This document shows, piece after piece, positions 8,635 through 16,038 of a stretch of 53,604 nt of DNA. The position numbers were made by a program, and so were the translations under genes. Under the pieces are notes generated by a model. That model was not told the DNA's origin, made no database searches, and saw nothing but the letters and a program-made list of their open reading frames with translations. Every line of letters starts with the position of its first letter. Within the stretch, counting starts at the first letter, position 1. This DNA comes from Terriglobales bacterium (GTDB lineage: Bacteria > Acidobacteriota > Terriglobia > Terriglobales > Acidobacteriaceae), in assembly GCA_035567895.1 (NCBI GenBank), contig DATMPC010000035.1, positions 1 to 53,604 of the forward strand, read 5' to 3'.

Positions 8635-9067
8635 GTCTCTGTTGTTATACCGGAACCGTTTACAGGAACCTACTCTTCAAAATCTAGGCTTTCTCCGCGA
8701 TTCACACAATTCTGATATTAATTTGTCCTGCTTTCTATCGCAGAATGTCCCTGTTGAATCGTTGGAGTACCTGATCGCCCTTGATATTCAAACATCCGGG
8801 ACATCTGGTGCTTAACTTTCTGACGCTTCTCTCGCGAAAGCGATTGGTAGCTGACGCGAAGCGCTTCGAGCAGTTCGGCCGCCTCTTTTGACGTGCGAAG
8901 CCGTACCGGTGTCCAGGCGAAGTCTCGTTTGGCGTTATCAATTGCCACAGATTTACTCTGCAGCATCGGAGAGAGGAGTACATCCCGACATAGAAGGCTT
9001 TTGCGTTAACACCATTGGGGGATGAGCCAGTACCACAATCTTTCTTAGAAAATGGATGAAAGAAGCG
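8635..9067. other. Stretch without a confident gene
   Basis: One minus-strand frame (8718-8966, 82 residues, with a helical segment A-E-L-L-E-A-L-R-V-S-Y-Q-S-L-S-R-E-K-R) could encode a small protein but has no ribosome binding site and overlaps a second frame of equal quality. I treat the stretch as probably non-coding. Confidence 0.3.
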
Positions 9068-9116
9068 AAGGCCGGGTAAAGCCAAGCGTAGAGACTAGCT
9101 TGGGTCCCGGCCTTTC
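9068..9116 (-). terminator. Hairpin terminator downstream of the PEP-CTERM gene
   Basis: AAGGCCGGG (9068-9076) pairs with CCCGGCCTT (9106-9114), with a further inner CCAAGC/GCTTGG pairing. On the minus strand it follows the PEP-CTERM stop by about 15 bases and leads into a pyrimidine-rich stretch. Confidence 0.65.
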
Positions 9117-9130
9117 ATTGACTGCTTAGA

Positions 9131-9898
9131 TCAGGCTCTGCTGCAGTCGGCCAGCTTGCGGCGGCGCAGCAGGAACAATCCAAGGAAACCGGAGATGCAG
9201 AGCATTACAGAGCCCGGCTCCGGAGTAAGGATGATGTACTCCTGACCTGCGTTTTGGCCGTTGAGCGTTTCATTCGCATCGGTGAGAACTGAGAACCCGC
9301 TGGTAAGAGCGTTGTTCTTTGCGCTGAGTTCAAAGCTTGTAACCAGGGCGCTATCGAAATTGGCTGGCGGATTCACAACCGAAAACGTACTGGTGTAATC
9401 CCCCAACTGCCAGATTGCAGCCTGATACTCCTGTTGGAGGAGCGTATTGGAAGTCCCCTGCAGTTGCTGGCTCAGCCACGCCAGTCCGCCGTAGAGCTGG
9501 GCGGCGCTCGTGAAGCCCGCGTTGATCGCCGCTTGAGACAGCGTATGTGACGTGGGAACCACCGAGCCTGCCAGATTCAGCGCCTGGAGAGTGTTGCCTC
9601 CTGTGCCATTTGCAGTGATGTTCACCTGATAACCGCTGCCGCTTGCGTTATCCAGATGATTCGGATCGATGCAGAACAGCACTACTGATTGCCCGTTCAA
9701 CGTTCCATGGTATGGGTCGATGTAAGCGGTAACTCCATTCGACCAACCAGAGTTAAGTGCCGTTAGGGCGCTGTCTTTGATTGTGAGAGTAGTGCCGGTG
9801 ACTGGACCGCCCACCACTAGGGTGTCGGCCATTGCCAAAGTTGAGAGAAATAGAAGACCAACAGCAAAAAGAGCCCTGTACCCGATGCCCAGTTTCAA
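9131..9898 (-). CDS. PEP-CTERM sorted exported protein
   Basis: 255 residues beginning with TTG at 9898 (AAGGG about 9 bases upstream). Signal peptide with cleavage near L-A-M-A-D. The C-terminus is a textbook PEP-CTERM tail: T-P-E-P-G-S-V, a hydrophobic helix (M-L-C-I-S-G-F-L-G-L-F-L-L) and R-R-R-K. Such proteins are thought to be sorted by an exosortase/PEP-CTERM system to the cell surface, often together with exopolysaccharide. The middle part (G-V-T-A-Y-I-D-P-Y-H-G-T-L-N-G, L-F-C-I-D-P-N-H, Q-E-Y-Q-A-A-I-W-Q-L-G-D-Y) looks like a surface-exposed domain with no catalytic signature. No exosortase gene is in the window. Confidence 0.9.
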   Translation of the reverse strand: MKLGIGYRALFAVGLLFLSTLAMADTLVVGGPVTGTTLTIKDSALTALNSGWSNGVTAYIDPYHGTLNGQSVVLFCIDPNHLDNASGSGYQVNITANGTGGNTLQALNLAGSVVPTSHTLSQAAINAGFTSAAQLYGGLAWLSQQLQGTSNTLLQQEYQAAIWQLGDYTSTFSVVNPPANFDSALVTSFELSAKNNALTSGFSVLTDANETLNGQNAGQEYIILTPEPGSVMLCISGFLGLFLLRRRKLADCSRA

Positions 9899-10285
9899 AA
9901 GAATAGCCCTTGTTCGACCCAGTTTTTACCCATGCCACTTTTAACAGCTCCTTAATGTGCACGTGGCGGTCCAAGGCATGTGGAATCAGACAGTCTTCAA
10001 TAAAAGGGGGTAACCGCGACGTAACAGGCCATAATTCAATGACATACAATGACTAATGAGAAGCTCCGAGATTTCCACGGCTCGACTTGCAGTCACCACC
10101 GAAGCCAAGTGTGCAAGTGCTTGCATTGTTATCCAAGCGTTTCCCTTTCACTGGCTTACAAAACGTCGCAGTTCGATTCCCAAAAACTGTAGAAGACCGC
10201 CTTCCGCTCTCTATCGTTCTTCCCGGTTAGCACAAATCGGGAGCTCTCAGGCGAAAAGATCGAATGTTCATCGTTCGCGATTAAA
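9899..10285. other. Intergenic region before the PEP-CTERM gene
   Basis: No gene found. Presumably carries the promoter of the PEP-CTERM gene and the 3' untranslated part of the rhodanese transcript. A tRNA T-loop-like GTTCGATTCCC at about 10171 is not part of a foldable tRNA. Confidence 0.35.
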
Positions 10286-10618
10286 TCAGGAAGTCTTTTC
10301 GACTGGATACCCGGCCTGCATCCATCCTTGCTTGCCTTCCGGATAGTGCGCGACGTTCGTGTATCCCATGGCCGCCAGTTCACGGGCGGCGTACTCACTC
10401 GCGTGTCAATGATCGTTTGAGCAGTAGGTAATAACTTCGGCGGATTTATTCGGCAAGAGCTTGGGCGCGAGCTCTTTGATCTGCTCAGGCGGAATGTTCA
10501 GTGCGCCGGGGATGTGGGCCTCCCGATATCGCTCTGGAGCGAGCGTTTCAACGACTTTTACCGGCTCCTTCCGATCCAGCTTTGCCTTTAGGTCCTGAGC
10601 GGAAATTTTGGCATCCAT
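10286..10618 (-). CDS. Candidate selenocysteine-containing rhodanese (in-frame TGA at the catalytic Cys)
   Basis: ATG at 10618 with GGGAGAG 7 bases upstream. The frame reads 70 residues (M-D-A-K-I-S-A-Q-D-L, R-Y-R-E-A-H-I-P-G-A-L-N-I-P, then I-T-Y-C-S-N-D-H), meets a TGA at 10406-10408, and continues without any other stop: H-A-S-E-Y-A-A-R-E-L-A-A-M-G-Y-T-N-V, Y-P-E-G-K-Q-G-W-M-Q-A-G-Y-P-V-E, ending at TGA 10286-10288. Full length is 110 residues, the normal size of a single rhodanese domain. In this family the loop is Y-C-x4-C-x-A-S; here it is Y-C-S-N-D-H-(TGA)-H-A-S, so the TGA replaces exactly the sulfur-accepting cysteine. Seen directly: intact frame on both sides. Inference: TGA is read as selenocysteine, supported by a tRNA-Sec gene at 23414-23512. 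Alternative: a nonsense mutation of a TGC/TGT codon. It lies 43 bases after the VKOR-like gene. Confidence 0.75.
10371..10390 (-). promoter_or_regulatory. Possible bacterial SECIS hairpin
   Basis: On the coding strand, 15 bases after the TGA, GCCGCC (10390-10385) and GGCGGC (10376-10371) form a 6-bp GC stem closed by the 8-base loop CGTGAACT, with a G at the second loop position. Bacterial SECIS elements lie in the coding region just after UGA, with the apical loop roughly 16-37 bases away; here it begins 21 bases after. The stem overlaps codons A-A-R-E-L-A-A, conserved in Cys homologues too, so coincidence is possible. Confidence 0.45.
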
Positions 10619-10661
10619 CGGTGTGCTCTCCCGGCAGCATGAGAAATTCTACTCAATATGA

Positions 10662-11081
10662 TCAAGCTCTTCTTCTAGAGAGAGCTGCGGCCAATAGTGT
10701 CAGTAAGAATACGAGTGCAATGATCGCTTGAGAACTGACGCAGTAAATGCACCACACGCCGAGGGTTTTCCATTCAATCCAAGTCAGGCGGAGAGAAAAC
10801 AGTAGGGCCAAAAAGGCCAAGACCGCAGTGATCCGAGGCAAGCGTCCTGCGAGTGCGGCTATCAGCGCAAAGCCCAAACTGCCGATCAAGGCGACGGGAA
10901 TGCCGCGCAAAGTCGCGTAGGGGCTGTGGTTTACGATGCCGCAGTCCCACTTGTCGTTAATGCTGCAGGGCGAGGGCTTAGTGTTGTAGTGCTCGCCTAG
11001 AGCTAGCCCCGAAACCAACACGCCGGTAAGGCAGAGCATCACGATGGACGCTACGAGAGTGTTGTTGATTGTAGAAGTCAT
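10662..11081 (-). CDS. Vitamin K epoxide reductase (VKOR)-like membrane protein
   Basis: 139 residues with four predicted membrane helices. It has the VKOR layout: an outer cysteine pair in P-C-S-I-N-D-K-W-D-C and the active-site pair W-C-I-Y-C preceding V-S-S-Q. Bacterial VKOR homologues reoxidise DsbA-type thiol oxidases and pass electrons to quinone, driving disulfide formation in the periplasm. It is a stand-alone catalytic domain without a fused thioredoxin domain. It lies between the O-methyltransferase and the rhodanese/selenoprotein candidate on one strand, so a shared thiol-redox transcript is plausible. Confidence 0.88.
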   Translation of the reverse strand: MTSTINNTLVASIVMLCLTGVLVSGLALGEHYNTKPSPCSINDKWDCGIVNHSPYATLRGIPVALIGSLGFALIAALAGRLPRITAVLAFLALLFSLRLTWIEWKTLGVWCIYCVSSQAIIALVFLLTLLAAALSRRRA

Positions 11082-11159
11082 TCTGATCCGTAACCAGAAT
11101 CTACCCTGAATGTCCTTGCGAGTAGTTCAAGATTTCGCAGAAGCTCGGGAAACAACATT

Positions 11160-11834
11160 TCATGCTACGGCATTCACAAGCGCGAGCGTGAACCCGTCGT
11201 AGCCTTTGCTCCCGACAGTTTGGATCGTCGTCGCGGTCACACGCTTCTCCGTCGCAAGCATGTCGTTTAGGCGACGAACCCCCTGCACATCTTCGTCCGA
11301 GCTGGCCGCGTCGATAACTGCCCCCTTGCGCACAACATTGTCCACGATGATCACGCTGCCCGGTCGCGAAAGCTTTAGAGACCAGGTGAAGTACTGTGGG
11401 ATGCTTGCCTTGTCGGCATCGATGAAAATCAGGTCGAACAGATCCTTGGCTTCGGCTGCGAGCTTTGGCAATGTGTCCTGCGCGCGTCCCAAGCGTATTT
11501 CAACTCTTTTCGACAGGCCGGCTCGCTCGATGTTGGCCCGCGCAACTTCAGCGTGTTTTGGATTCAGTTCCAGGCTGATCACTCGACCGCCCTCAGGGAG
11601 GGCCCGCGCCAGCCAGATGGTGCTGTAGCCGCCTAGCGTGCCGATCTCCAAAACCCTGCGCGCGTGCACGAGTCTGGCGAATATTTGGAGCAGTTTCCCC
11701 TGATTCGGGGTAACGGCGATCGCCGGCAATTCAGCCTTGGAGCTGGCTTCGATCGCAGCGTCGAGTGCTGCGTCGGAAGGTACAACGGTTTCACTTATGT
11801 AATGGTCGACGGCTGTCCATTGCTCCTGATTCAT
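11160..11834 (-). CDS. SAM-dependent O-methyltransferase (family 3, caffeoyl-CoA OMT-like)
   Basis: 224 residues, the usual length. Motif I is V-L-E-I-G-T-L-G-G-Y-S-T-I-W-L-A (SAM binding), followed by V-I-S-L-E-L-N-P, the metal-binding D-L-I-F-I-D-A-D-K and I-I-V-D-N-V. The class uses a divalent metal and SAM to methylate catechol-type or other hydroxyls; the substrate is not known. It heads a minus-strand series (methyltransferase, VKOR-like, rhodanese) with a 78-base gap to the next gene. No clear ribosome binding site is seen before the ATG. Confidence 0.88.
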   Translation of the reverse strand: MNQEQWTAVDHYISETVVPSDAALDAAIEASSKAELPAIAVTPNQGKLLQIFARLVHARRVLEIGTLGGYSTIWLARALPEGGRVISLELNPKHAEVARANIERAGLSKRVEIRLGRAQDTLPKLAAEAKDLFDLIFIDADKASIPQYFTWSLKLSRPGSVIIVDNVVRKGAVIDAASSDEDVQGVRRLNDMLATEKRVTATTIQTVGSKGYDGFTLALVNAVA

Positions 11835-12140
11835 AGTTCATTGATTTCAACACAAAACGGTGCGTCTTCGCCCGGCAGATTTCTGGAATTCAGACGTCGC
11901 TGGCCCAATGACACTGCGTGGATGCTCCTGGAAACGCAACCTAGCGAAGCTGTTAGGCCTTTACCTCGTCTTTATTCCCAAATTAGCAGCAGCGCATTGT
12001 CCGACGGAGGGGCAAATCGCATTCTCGCCGAGGAGGAGAAATTCAAGATGCGAATTGCACTGGGCGACCATTCCGGGGAGTGAACAAATGTGTTTGGCCG
12101 CGTGCAGTAAGTCAGTTGGCGCTCAGCGCCAGTTTCGGAC
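11835..12140. other. Intergenic region without recognisable genes
   Basis: Frames on the plus strand here run into neighbouring genes and have no ribosome binding sites. It presumably carries the promoter for the methyltransferase on the minus strand. Confidence 0.3.
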
Positions 12141-12485
12141 TCAGTGCAAGGCTGCGCGTGCCTTTTTGGGAAGCTTATCCAGGACGAGTTGGTAGGAGCG
12201 TTGGATCTGGTGCTTCAGTTCGGAAGTCGTGAGCGCGTCCTTTCTCTCAAGCGCCACCCAGTGATATCGCGCGGCATACGGAGCCGGAATGATCCCGGGC
12301 CGCTCCGTCAGTTCGGCGAAGTCTTCCGGCGTGCACTTGAACGAAAGCCAGACCTGCGCAGGCTCAAGCACCATGACGGCAAACATCTTGCCACCGACCT
12401 TCATCACCAGGTCGTTGCCCCACTGGACAGACTCCGTGGCGTGCGGCATGGAAAGGCAAAATTTGCGGACGGCATCGATGTCCAT
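12141..12485 (-). CDS. MmcQ/YjbR family protein
   Basis: 114 residues from the ATG at 12485 (AGGCGAG upstream); the frame is open further up but loses similarity. The sequence fits MmcQ/YjbR (CyaY-like fold): V-R-K-F-C-L-S-M-P-H-A-T-E-S-V-Q-W-G, L-V-M-K-V-G-G-K-M-F-A, L-S-F-K-C-T-P-E-D-F, then I-P-A-P-Y-A-A-R-Y-H-W-V and Y-Q-L-V-L-D-K-L-P-K. The fold suggests DNA binding, but the cellular role is not established. It is a single gene. Confidence 0.88.
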   Translation of the reverse strand: MDIDAVRKFCLSMPHATESVQWGNDLVMKVGGKMFAVMVLEPAQVWLSFKCTPEDFAELTERPGIIPAPYAARYHWVALERKDALTTSELKHQIQRSYQLVLDKLPKKARAALH

Positions 12486-12812
12486 GAGCACTCGCCTGTC
12501 ATGGTTGAGGATAATGGAATCCAAGAGACACAAAGCCAGCCATGGCCAGCCAGATCGGATTGACAGACCCAATAATTATCAAGTTGTCACTATGTAATTT
12601 CGCTCGGCAGGGGAAGTTTCTGCCTTGTCTCTGGCTGAAGATTCTTTGGAATCGTTCACTTCCGTTACAAATCTCAAGCGTTACCGGGGGCTCAGAGCAT
12701 TCATCTCCATCTGTTTACAGTTTTATGGCCAATACACAGACTCGGTCTCCTGGCTGCATGAAGACTGGCAGAGCGCGTGCACTATCAGCCCTCAGTCTTT
12801 TTCGGAGGAGAT
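12486..12812. other. Divergent intergenic region
   Basis: Separates the minus-strand MmcQ/YjbR gene from the plus-strand DUF4382 lipoprotein gene. GGAGGAG at 12804-12810 is the lipoprotein ribosome binding site. No other element is recognised. Confidence 0.35.
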
Positions 12813-14222
12813 ATGTCTCGATACTGGATGGCAGCGGGCAGCACAGCGGTGCTGGCTCTCTCCATCGCATTTCTGGTGGCTTGCAGCGGCAGTAGTACCT
12901 CCATGCAAACCGCATCGGCGGCCACAACCATGATTACCATCAGCGATCCCGCAACCTGTAGCTCCGGTACGGGCGGACCGTTCGGTCACGTATATGTCAC
13001 CGTAACGGATGTTCAGATACATGCCAGTGCCAGCGCTGGCGACAATGACTCCAACTGGATCGATCTAACTCCCAACTTGAAGAGCAGCCCACAACAAATC
13101 GATTTGCTTGGTCAGGCAAACAACCAATGCTTTCTGGCGTCGCTGGGTTCCACTACGGAGCTGCAGCCCGGCAGCTATCAACAGATTCGGGTAATGCTTG
13201 CCCCCAACAACGCCGCTGCCTCCGGAGACAAGTGCAACGGAACAGCGAATTGCGTCGTGCTCTCCGCAGACAACAGCGTCCACACGCTCCTGCTTTCGAG
13301 TGAATCCAAAACGGGACTGAAGATTCCCGCCGGTCAGATAGCCGGAGGAAACTTCACCGTTGCTGCTGGACAGACTAAAGATTTGAACATTGACTTCAAT
13401 ACCTGTGCGTCCATCGTGACACAAGGGAACGGGCAATACCGTCTGAAGCCAGTACTGCATGCCGGCGAGGTGTCCACGACTTCGACTTCGATCAACGGCA
13501 AACTCGTCGATAAAACTACTGGCCAGGCGATTGTGGGAGGCAAGGCGATCGTTGCATTGGAACAGAAAGACGCATCAGGCATCGATCGTGTAGTAATGCA
13601 GGTCACGCCTGACAACACCGGAGCATTCGTCTTCTGCCCAGTGCCGGCAGGCTCGTACGATGTTGTCGCAGTCGCGATCAACGGCGCGAATGTTGCGTAT
13701 GCGACCACCATCGCCACTGGTGTAACGGTCGGAGCTGCGCTCGGCAACGTACAGATGTTTCCGACCACGGGAACGAACACGGGACCGGGTTCGATTACGG
13801 GGACTGTGACCACTGCAACAGCCGCGCCTGCAGCTGGAACCGTAGCCGACCTGACCATCTCGGCGTTGCAGCAGGTCGGATCGCTGAACGTTACCATTCC
13901 GCTGGCGCAACAGTCGTCGGCTACGGCAACGCTTACCGCGCAGGCCGGAGCGACTTGTCCCGCGAACACGGATTGTGCGACTTACACCCTCTCCGTTCCG
14001 GGAGTGAATCCGACAGTCGGTGCGTTCAGCGCAAATGGCACGAACTACGTAACTGGCGCATCCGGAGCAGCGAGCTACACGGTGGAAGCGCAGGCATTCG
14101 TTCCACAGTCTGGTGGCAAGATCGATTGCACGAATCCAGTCATGACGACGCCTGCCATATCAGTCTCGCCCGGCAGCACGCCCGCACAGGCCCCGACTCT
14201 CGCCTTTACGGGCTGCCAATAG
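12813..14222 (+). CDS. DUF4382 lipoprotein
   Basis: 469 residues from the ATG at 12813, directly after GGAGGAG. The signal sequence ends in a lipobox, F-L-V-A-C-S-G-S-S, so the protein is a lipoprotein. An N-terminal DUF4382-like region follows (V-Y-V-T-V-T-D-V-Q-I-H-A-S, W-I-D-L-T-P, Q-I-D-L-L, L-Q-P-G-S-Y-Q-Q-I-R-V-M-L), then carboxypeptidase-regulatory-like beta segments (I-N-G-K-L-V-D-K-T-T-G-Q-A-I, F-V-F-C-P-V-P-A-G-S-Y-D-V-V-A-V). The C-terminal third is rich in Ala, Thr and Val. This build is typical of surface carbohydrate-binding or structural lipoproteins; the ligand is unknown. A strong terminator follows. Confidence 0.85.
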   Translation: MSRYWMAAGSTAVLALSIAFLVACSGSSTSMQTASAATTMITISDPATCSSGTGGPFGHVYVTVTDVQIHASASAGDNDSNWIDLTPNLKSSPQQIDLLGQANNQCFLASLGSTTELQPGSYQQIRVMLAPNNAAASGDKCNGTANCVVLSADNSVHTLLLSSESKTGLKIPAGQIAGGNFTVAAGQTKDLNIDFNTCASIVTQGNGQYRLKPVLHAGEVSTTSTSINGKLVDKTTGQAIVGGKAIVALEQKDASGIDRVVMQVTPDNTGAFVFCPVPAGSYDVVAVAINGANVAYATTIATGVTVGAALGNVQMFPTTGTNTGPGSITGTVTTATAAPAAGTVADLTISALQQVGSLNVTIPLAQQSSATATLTAQAGATCPANTDCATYTLSVPGVNPTVGAFSANGTNYVTGASGAASYTVEAQAFVPQSGGKIDCTNPVMTTPAISVSPGSTPAQAPTLAFTGCQ

Positions 14223-14243
14223 ATTTAGATCACGAAAGTCAGA

Positions 14244-14281
14244 AGCCCCAGCGGGTTCGAACGATCCGCTGGGGCTTTTTG
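14244..14281 (+). terminator. Rho-independent terminator of the DUF4382 gene
   Basis: AGCCCCAGCGG (14244-14254) pairs with CCGCTGGGGCT (14266-14276) across a loop of about 11 bases and is followed by T residues. It also lies just past the convergent DUF1003 gene end. Confidence 0.9.
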
Positions 14282-14293
14282 TCGAGTTGCGAG

Positions 14294-15136
14294 TTACTCA
14301 GTAACGGAAATCTTTCCCCTCAGCAGATCCTGAACATCGTCAATTTTGTCCGACACCAGATTCAGCTTGCGGGCTAAACCCTGAATCTGGAACTCGGAGC
14401 GCCGATTCACCTCGAAGTCCAGTTCGCTGCGAACTCTATCCTTCGCATCTTGCCGGTTCTGACTCATCATGATGACCGGCGCCTGGATTGCGGCCAACAT
14501 TGAAAGGAACAAATTGAGAAGAATAAAAGGATAAGGGTCCCACGCCTGGTGTCCCAACACGACGTTCATCGCCGTGTAAACAACGAGCACGACACCGAAA
14601 GTAATGATGAATTTCCACGAGCCGCCAAACCGGGCAACACTGTCAGCAACGGACTCGCCTATGGTCGTCTTTTCCTCGATCAATTCGTTGGGATTGCGTG
14701 CTGCACGCAGCCGAACGAGTTCCTGCGAGCTGTGAAATTGGCGGCCGAGAACAGTAAGCATATCCATACCCGAGTGAGGTTTTCGTTCCAGCAGGACGGC
14801 AATATCCTTGCGGTCTACCTCGATGCACACTGTCGATTCCAGGGCAGTTGCATGGCTCATGTGGTGCAGGCCGTCGAGCATGGAAGCAAAACCAAAGAAC
14901 TCGCCTTGCGCAGGCTCGTCGATCACGACCTCCTGGTCGTCCTGATCGACAGTCGCAACGCGGACCTTTCCCGCAACGAGAATGTATCCCCGTCCTCCTT
15001 CATCGCCGATCTTATAAATCCGCTGCCGCGCGGCGAACTGTTTCATCTCTACTTGGCTAGCCAGAACGGCAGCCTCATCGTCATCCAAAAGAGCAAATAG
15101 CGGAACATTTCTTAACAGCTCTCGATCGCACGGCAT
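14294..15136 (-). CDS. Cyclic-nucleotide-binding domain fused to DUF1003 membrane protein
   Basis: 280 residues; GAGGTG lies 4 bases before the ATG. Residues about 5-125 form a cNMP-binding-type beta roll (G-R-G-Y-I-L-V-A-G-K-V-R-V, G-E-F-F-G-F-A-S-M-L, the fold of Crp-like sensors). Residues about 160-270 are DUF1003: V-A-D-S-V-A-R-F-G-G-S-W-K-F-I, two membrane helices (I-I-T-F-G-V-V-L-V-V-Y and I-L-L-N-L-F-L-S-M-L-A-A-I-Q-A-P-V-I), then M-M-S-Q-N-R-Q and a charged C-terminal helix. It may sense a ligand in the cytoplasm and transmit it to a membrane domain of unknown activity. Confidence 0.88.
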   Translation of the reverse strand: MPCDRELLRNVPLFALLDDDEAAVLASQVEMKQFAARQRIYKIGDEGGRGYILVAGKVRVATVDQDDQEVVIDEPAQGEFFGFASMLDGLHHMSHATALESTVCIEVDRKDIAVLLERKPHSGMDMLTVLGRQFHSSQELVRLRAARNPNELIEEKTTIGESVADSVARFGGSWKFIITFGVVLVVYTAMNVVLGHQAWDPYPFILLNLFLSMLAAIQAPVIMMSQNRQDAKDRVRSELDFEVNRRSEFQIQGLARKLNLVSDKIDDVQDLLRGKISVTE

Positions 15137-15199
15137 CCATCACCTCGCACAAACCAAGATAGGCAACGACTATGAATTTTCCTTGACTGACTAAAGAGA

Positions 15200-15221
15200 A
15201 GCCCCGGTTCAAACCGGGGCT
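15200..15221 (-). terminator. Terminator hairpin after the FHA gene
   Basis: AGCCCCGGTT and AACCGGGGCT form a near-perfect palindrome. On the minus strand, 44 bases after the FHA stop, it is followed by TCTCTTTAG. Confidence 0.6.
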
Positions 15222-15264
15222 GATTGACTCGTAAACCTCATCGTTGATCCCAACGGGAGACGCC

Positions 15265-16038
15265 TTAAGTCTGAAATCCGAATGTCATCTTAACGTCTGC
15301 GACCTCAATTACGTCGCCATCTGCAAGAGCTCGCTGACCGGAGATCTCTTCCCCGTTTATCTTCACTTTTATGTTCTTCTCCGATGCGGCAATGAAGTAT
15401 CCGTTTTCTCGTTTTGAGATCAGGGCAGCCATCTTCGGAGCGAACCACTTCTTGAGCTTGATGGATGCCATTTCGGATTTGCCGATAACGCTCATCTTGC
15501 TGGTCAGCACATACTGTGTATCGTCGGTCTTTCCACTGAGAATCGTAAGGGTTCCAGTTCTGTCGGCTCCGGGCAGCGTCGAGTACTGGCGTGTAGGACT
15601 TCGCCCCGCTTCAGCGCCTGGGGCTTGTCCCGGAGCAGCGCTTGAACCAGAGGGTCGATCCTTCATATCGAGCATCACTGACGGATCGGGTTTTAGCATA
15701 GGGGAACTGGAGTATCCAGGAGTGGCAAGTTGGCCGGGGCGATCTTCGCGCCAGTCTTCCCTGAATGCCAGGATATGCTTCCCTATTAGTACGTTGTCAC
15801 CATCCTTGAGAGCGCGGCGATTCACTCTGGCGTTGTTCACGTAAGTTCCATTTAGGGAATTATTATCCTCGATTACGAACTTGTCCTTATCCCAATAGAT
15901 CTTCGCATGATGACCGGAGACGGCGAGGTTATCGACTTGGATGACGTTATCCGGAAGTCGACCGATGGTCGTAACTCCCTGAGAGAGAGGGATCTCCTTC
16001 AGCACCGCCTGCTCGAATTTCAGGAAGAGTTTTGCCAT
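15265..16038 (-). CDS. FHA-domain phosphopeptide-binding protein
   Basis: 257 residues from the ATG at 16038, chosen because GGAGG lies just upstream inside the end of the phosphatase gene and because the FHA strand begins at once (M-A-K-L-F-L-K-F). The N-terminal FHA domain has the family motif G-R then S-x-x-H then N-G-T: T-T-I-G-R-L-P-D-N-V-I, V-S-G-H-H-A-K-I, N-S-L-N-G-T-Y-V-N. A Pro/Ser-rich linker (about 120-160) leads to a second FHA-like half (S-V-I-G-K-S-E-M-A-S-I-K, then I-K-V-K-I-N-G-E-E-I) without the usual Arg/His. FHA domains bind phosphothreonine. The gene overlaps the PP2C gene by 19 bases, so the two are co-translated and probably act on the same phosphorylated targets. Confidence 0.92.
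   Translation of the reverse strand: MAKLFLKFEQAVLKEIPLSQGVTTIGRLPDNVIQVDNLAVSGHHAKIYWDKDKFVIEDNNSLNGTYVNNARVNRRALKDGDNVLIGKHILAFREDWREDRPGQLATPGYSSSPMLKPDPSVMLDMKDRPSGSSAAPGQAPGAEAGRSPTRQYSTLPGADRTGTLTILSGKTDDTQYVLTSKMSVIGKSEMASIKLKKWFAPKMAALISKRENGYFIAASEKNIKVKINGEEISGQRALADGDVIEVADVKMTFGFQT

Noticed and set aside
10171-10181. tRNA T-loop-like GTTCGATTCCC
   Set aside because: No acceptor, D or anticodon arm can be folded around it.
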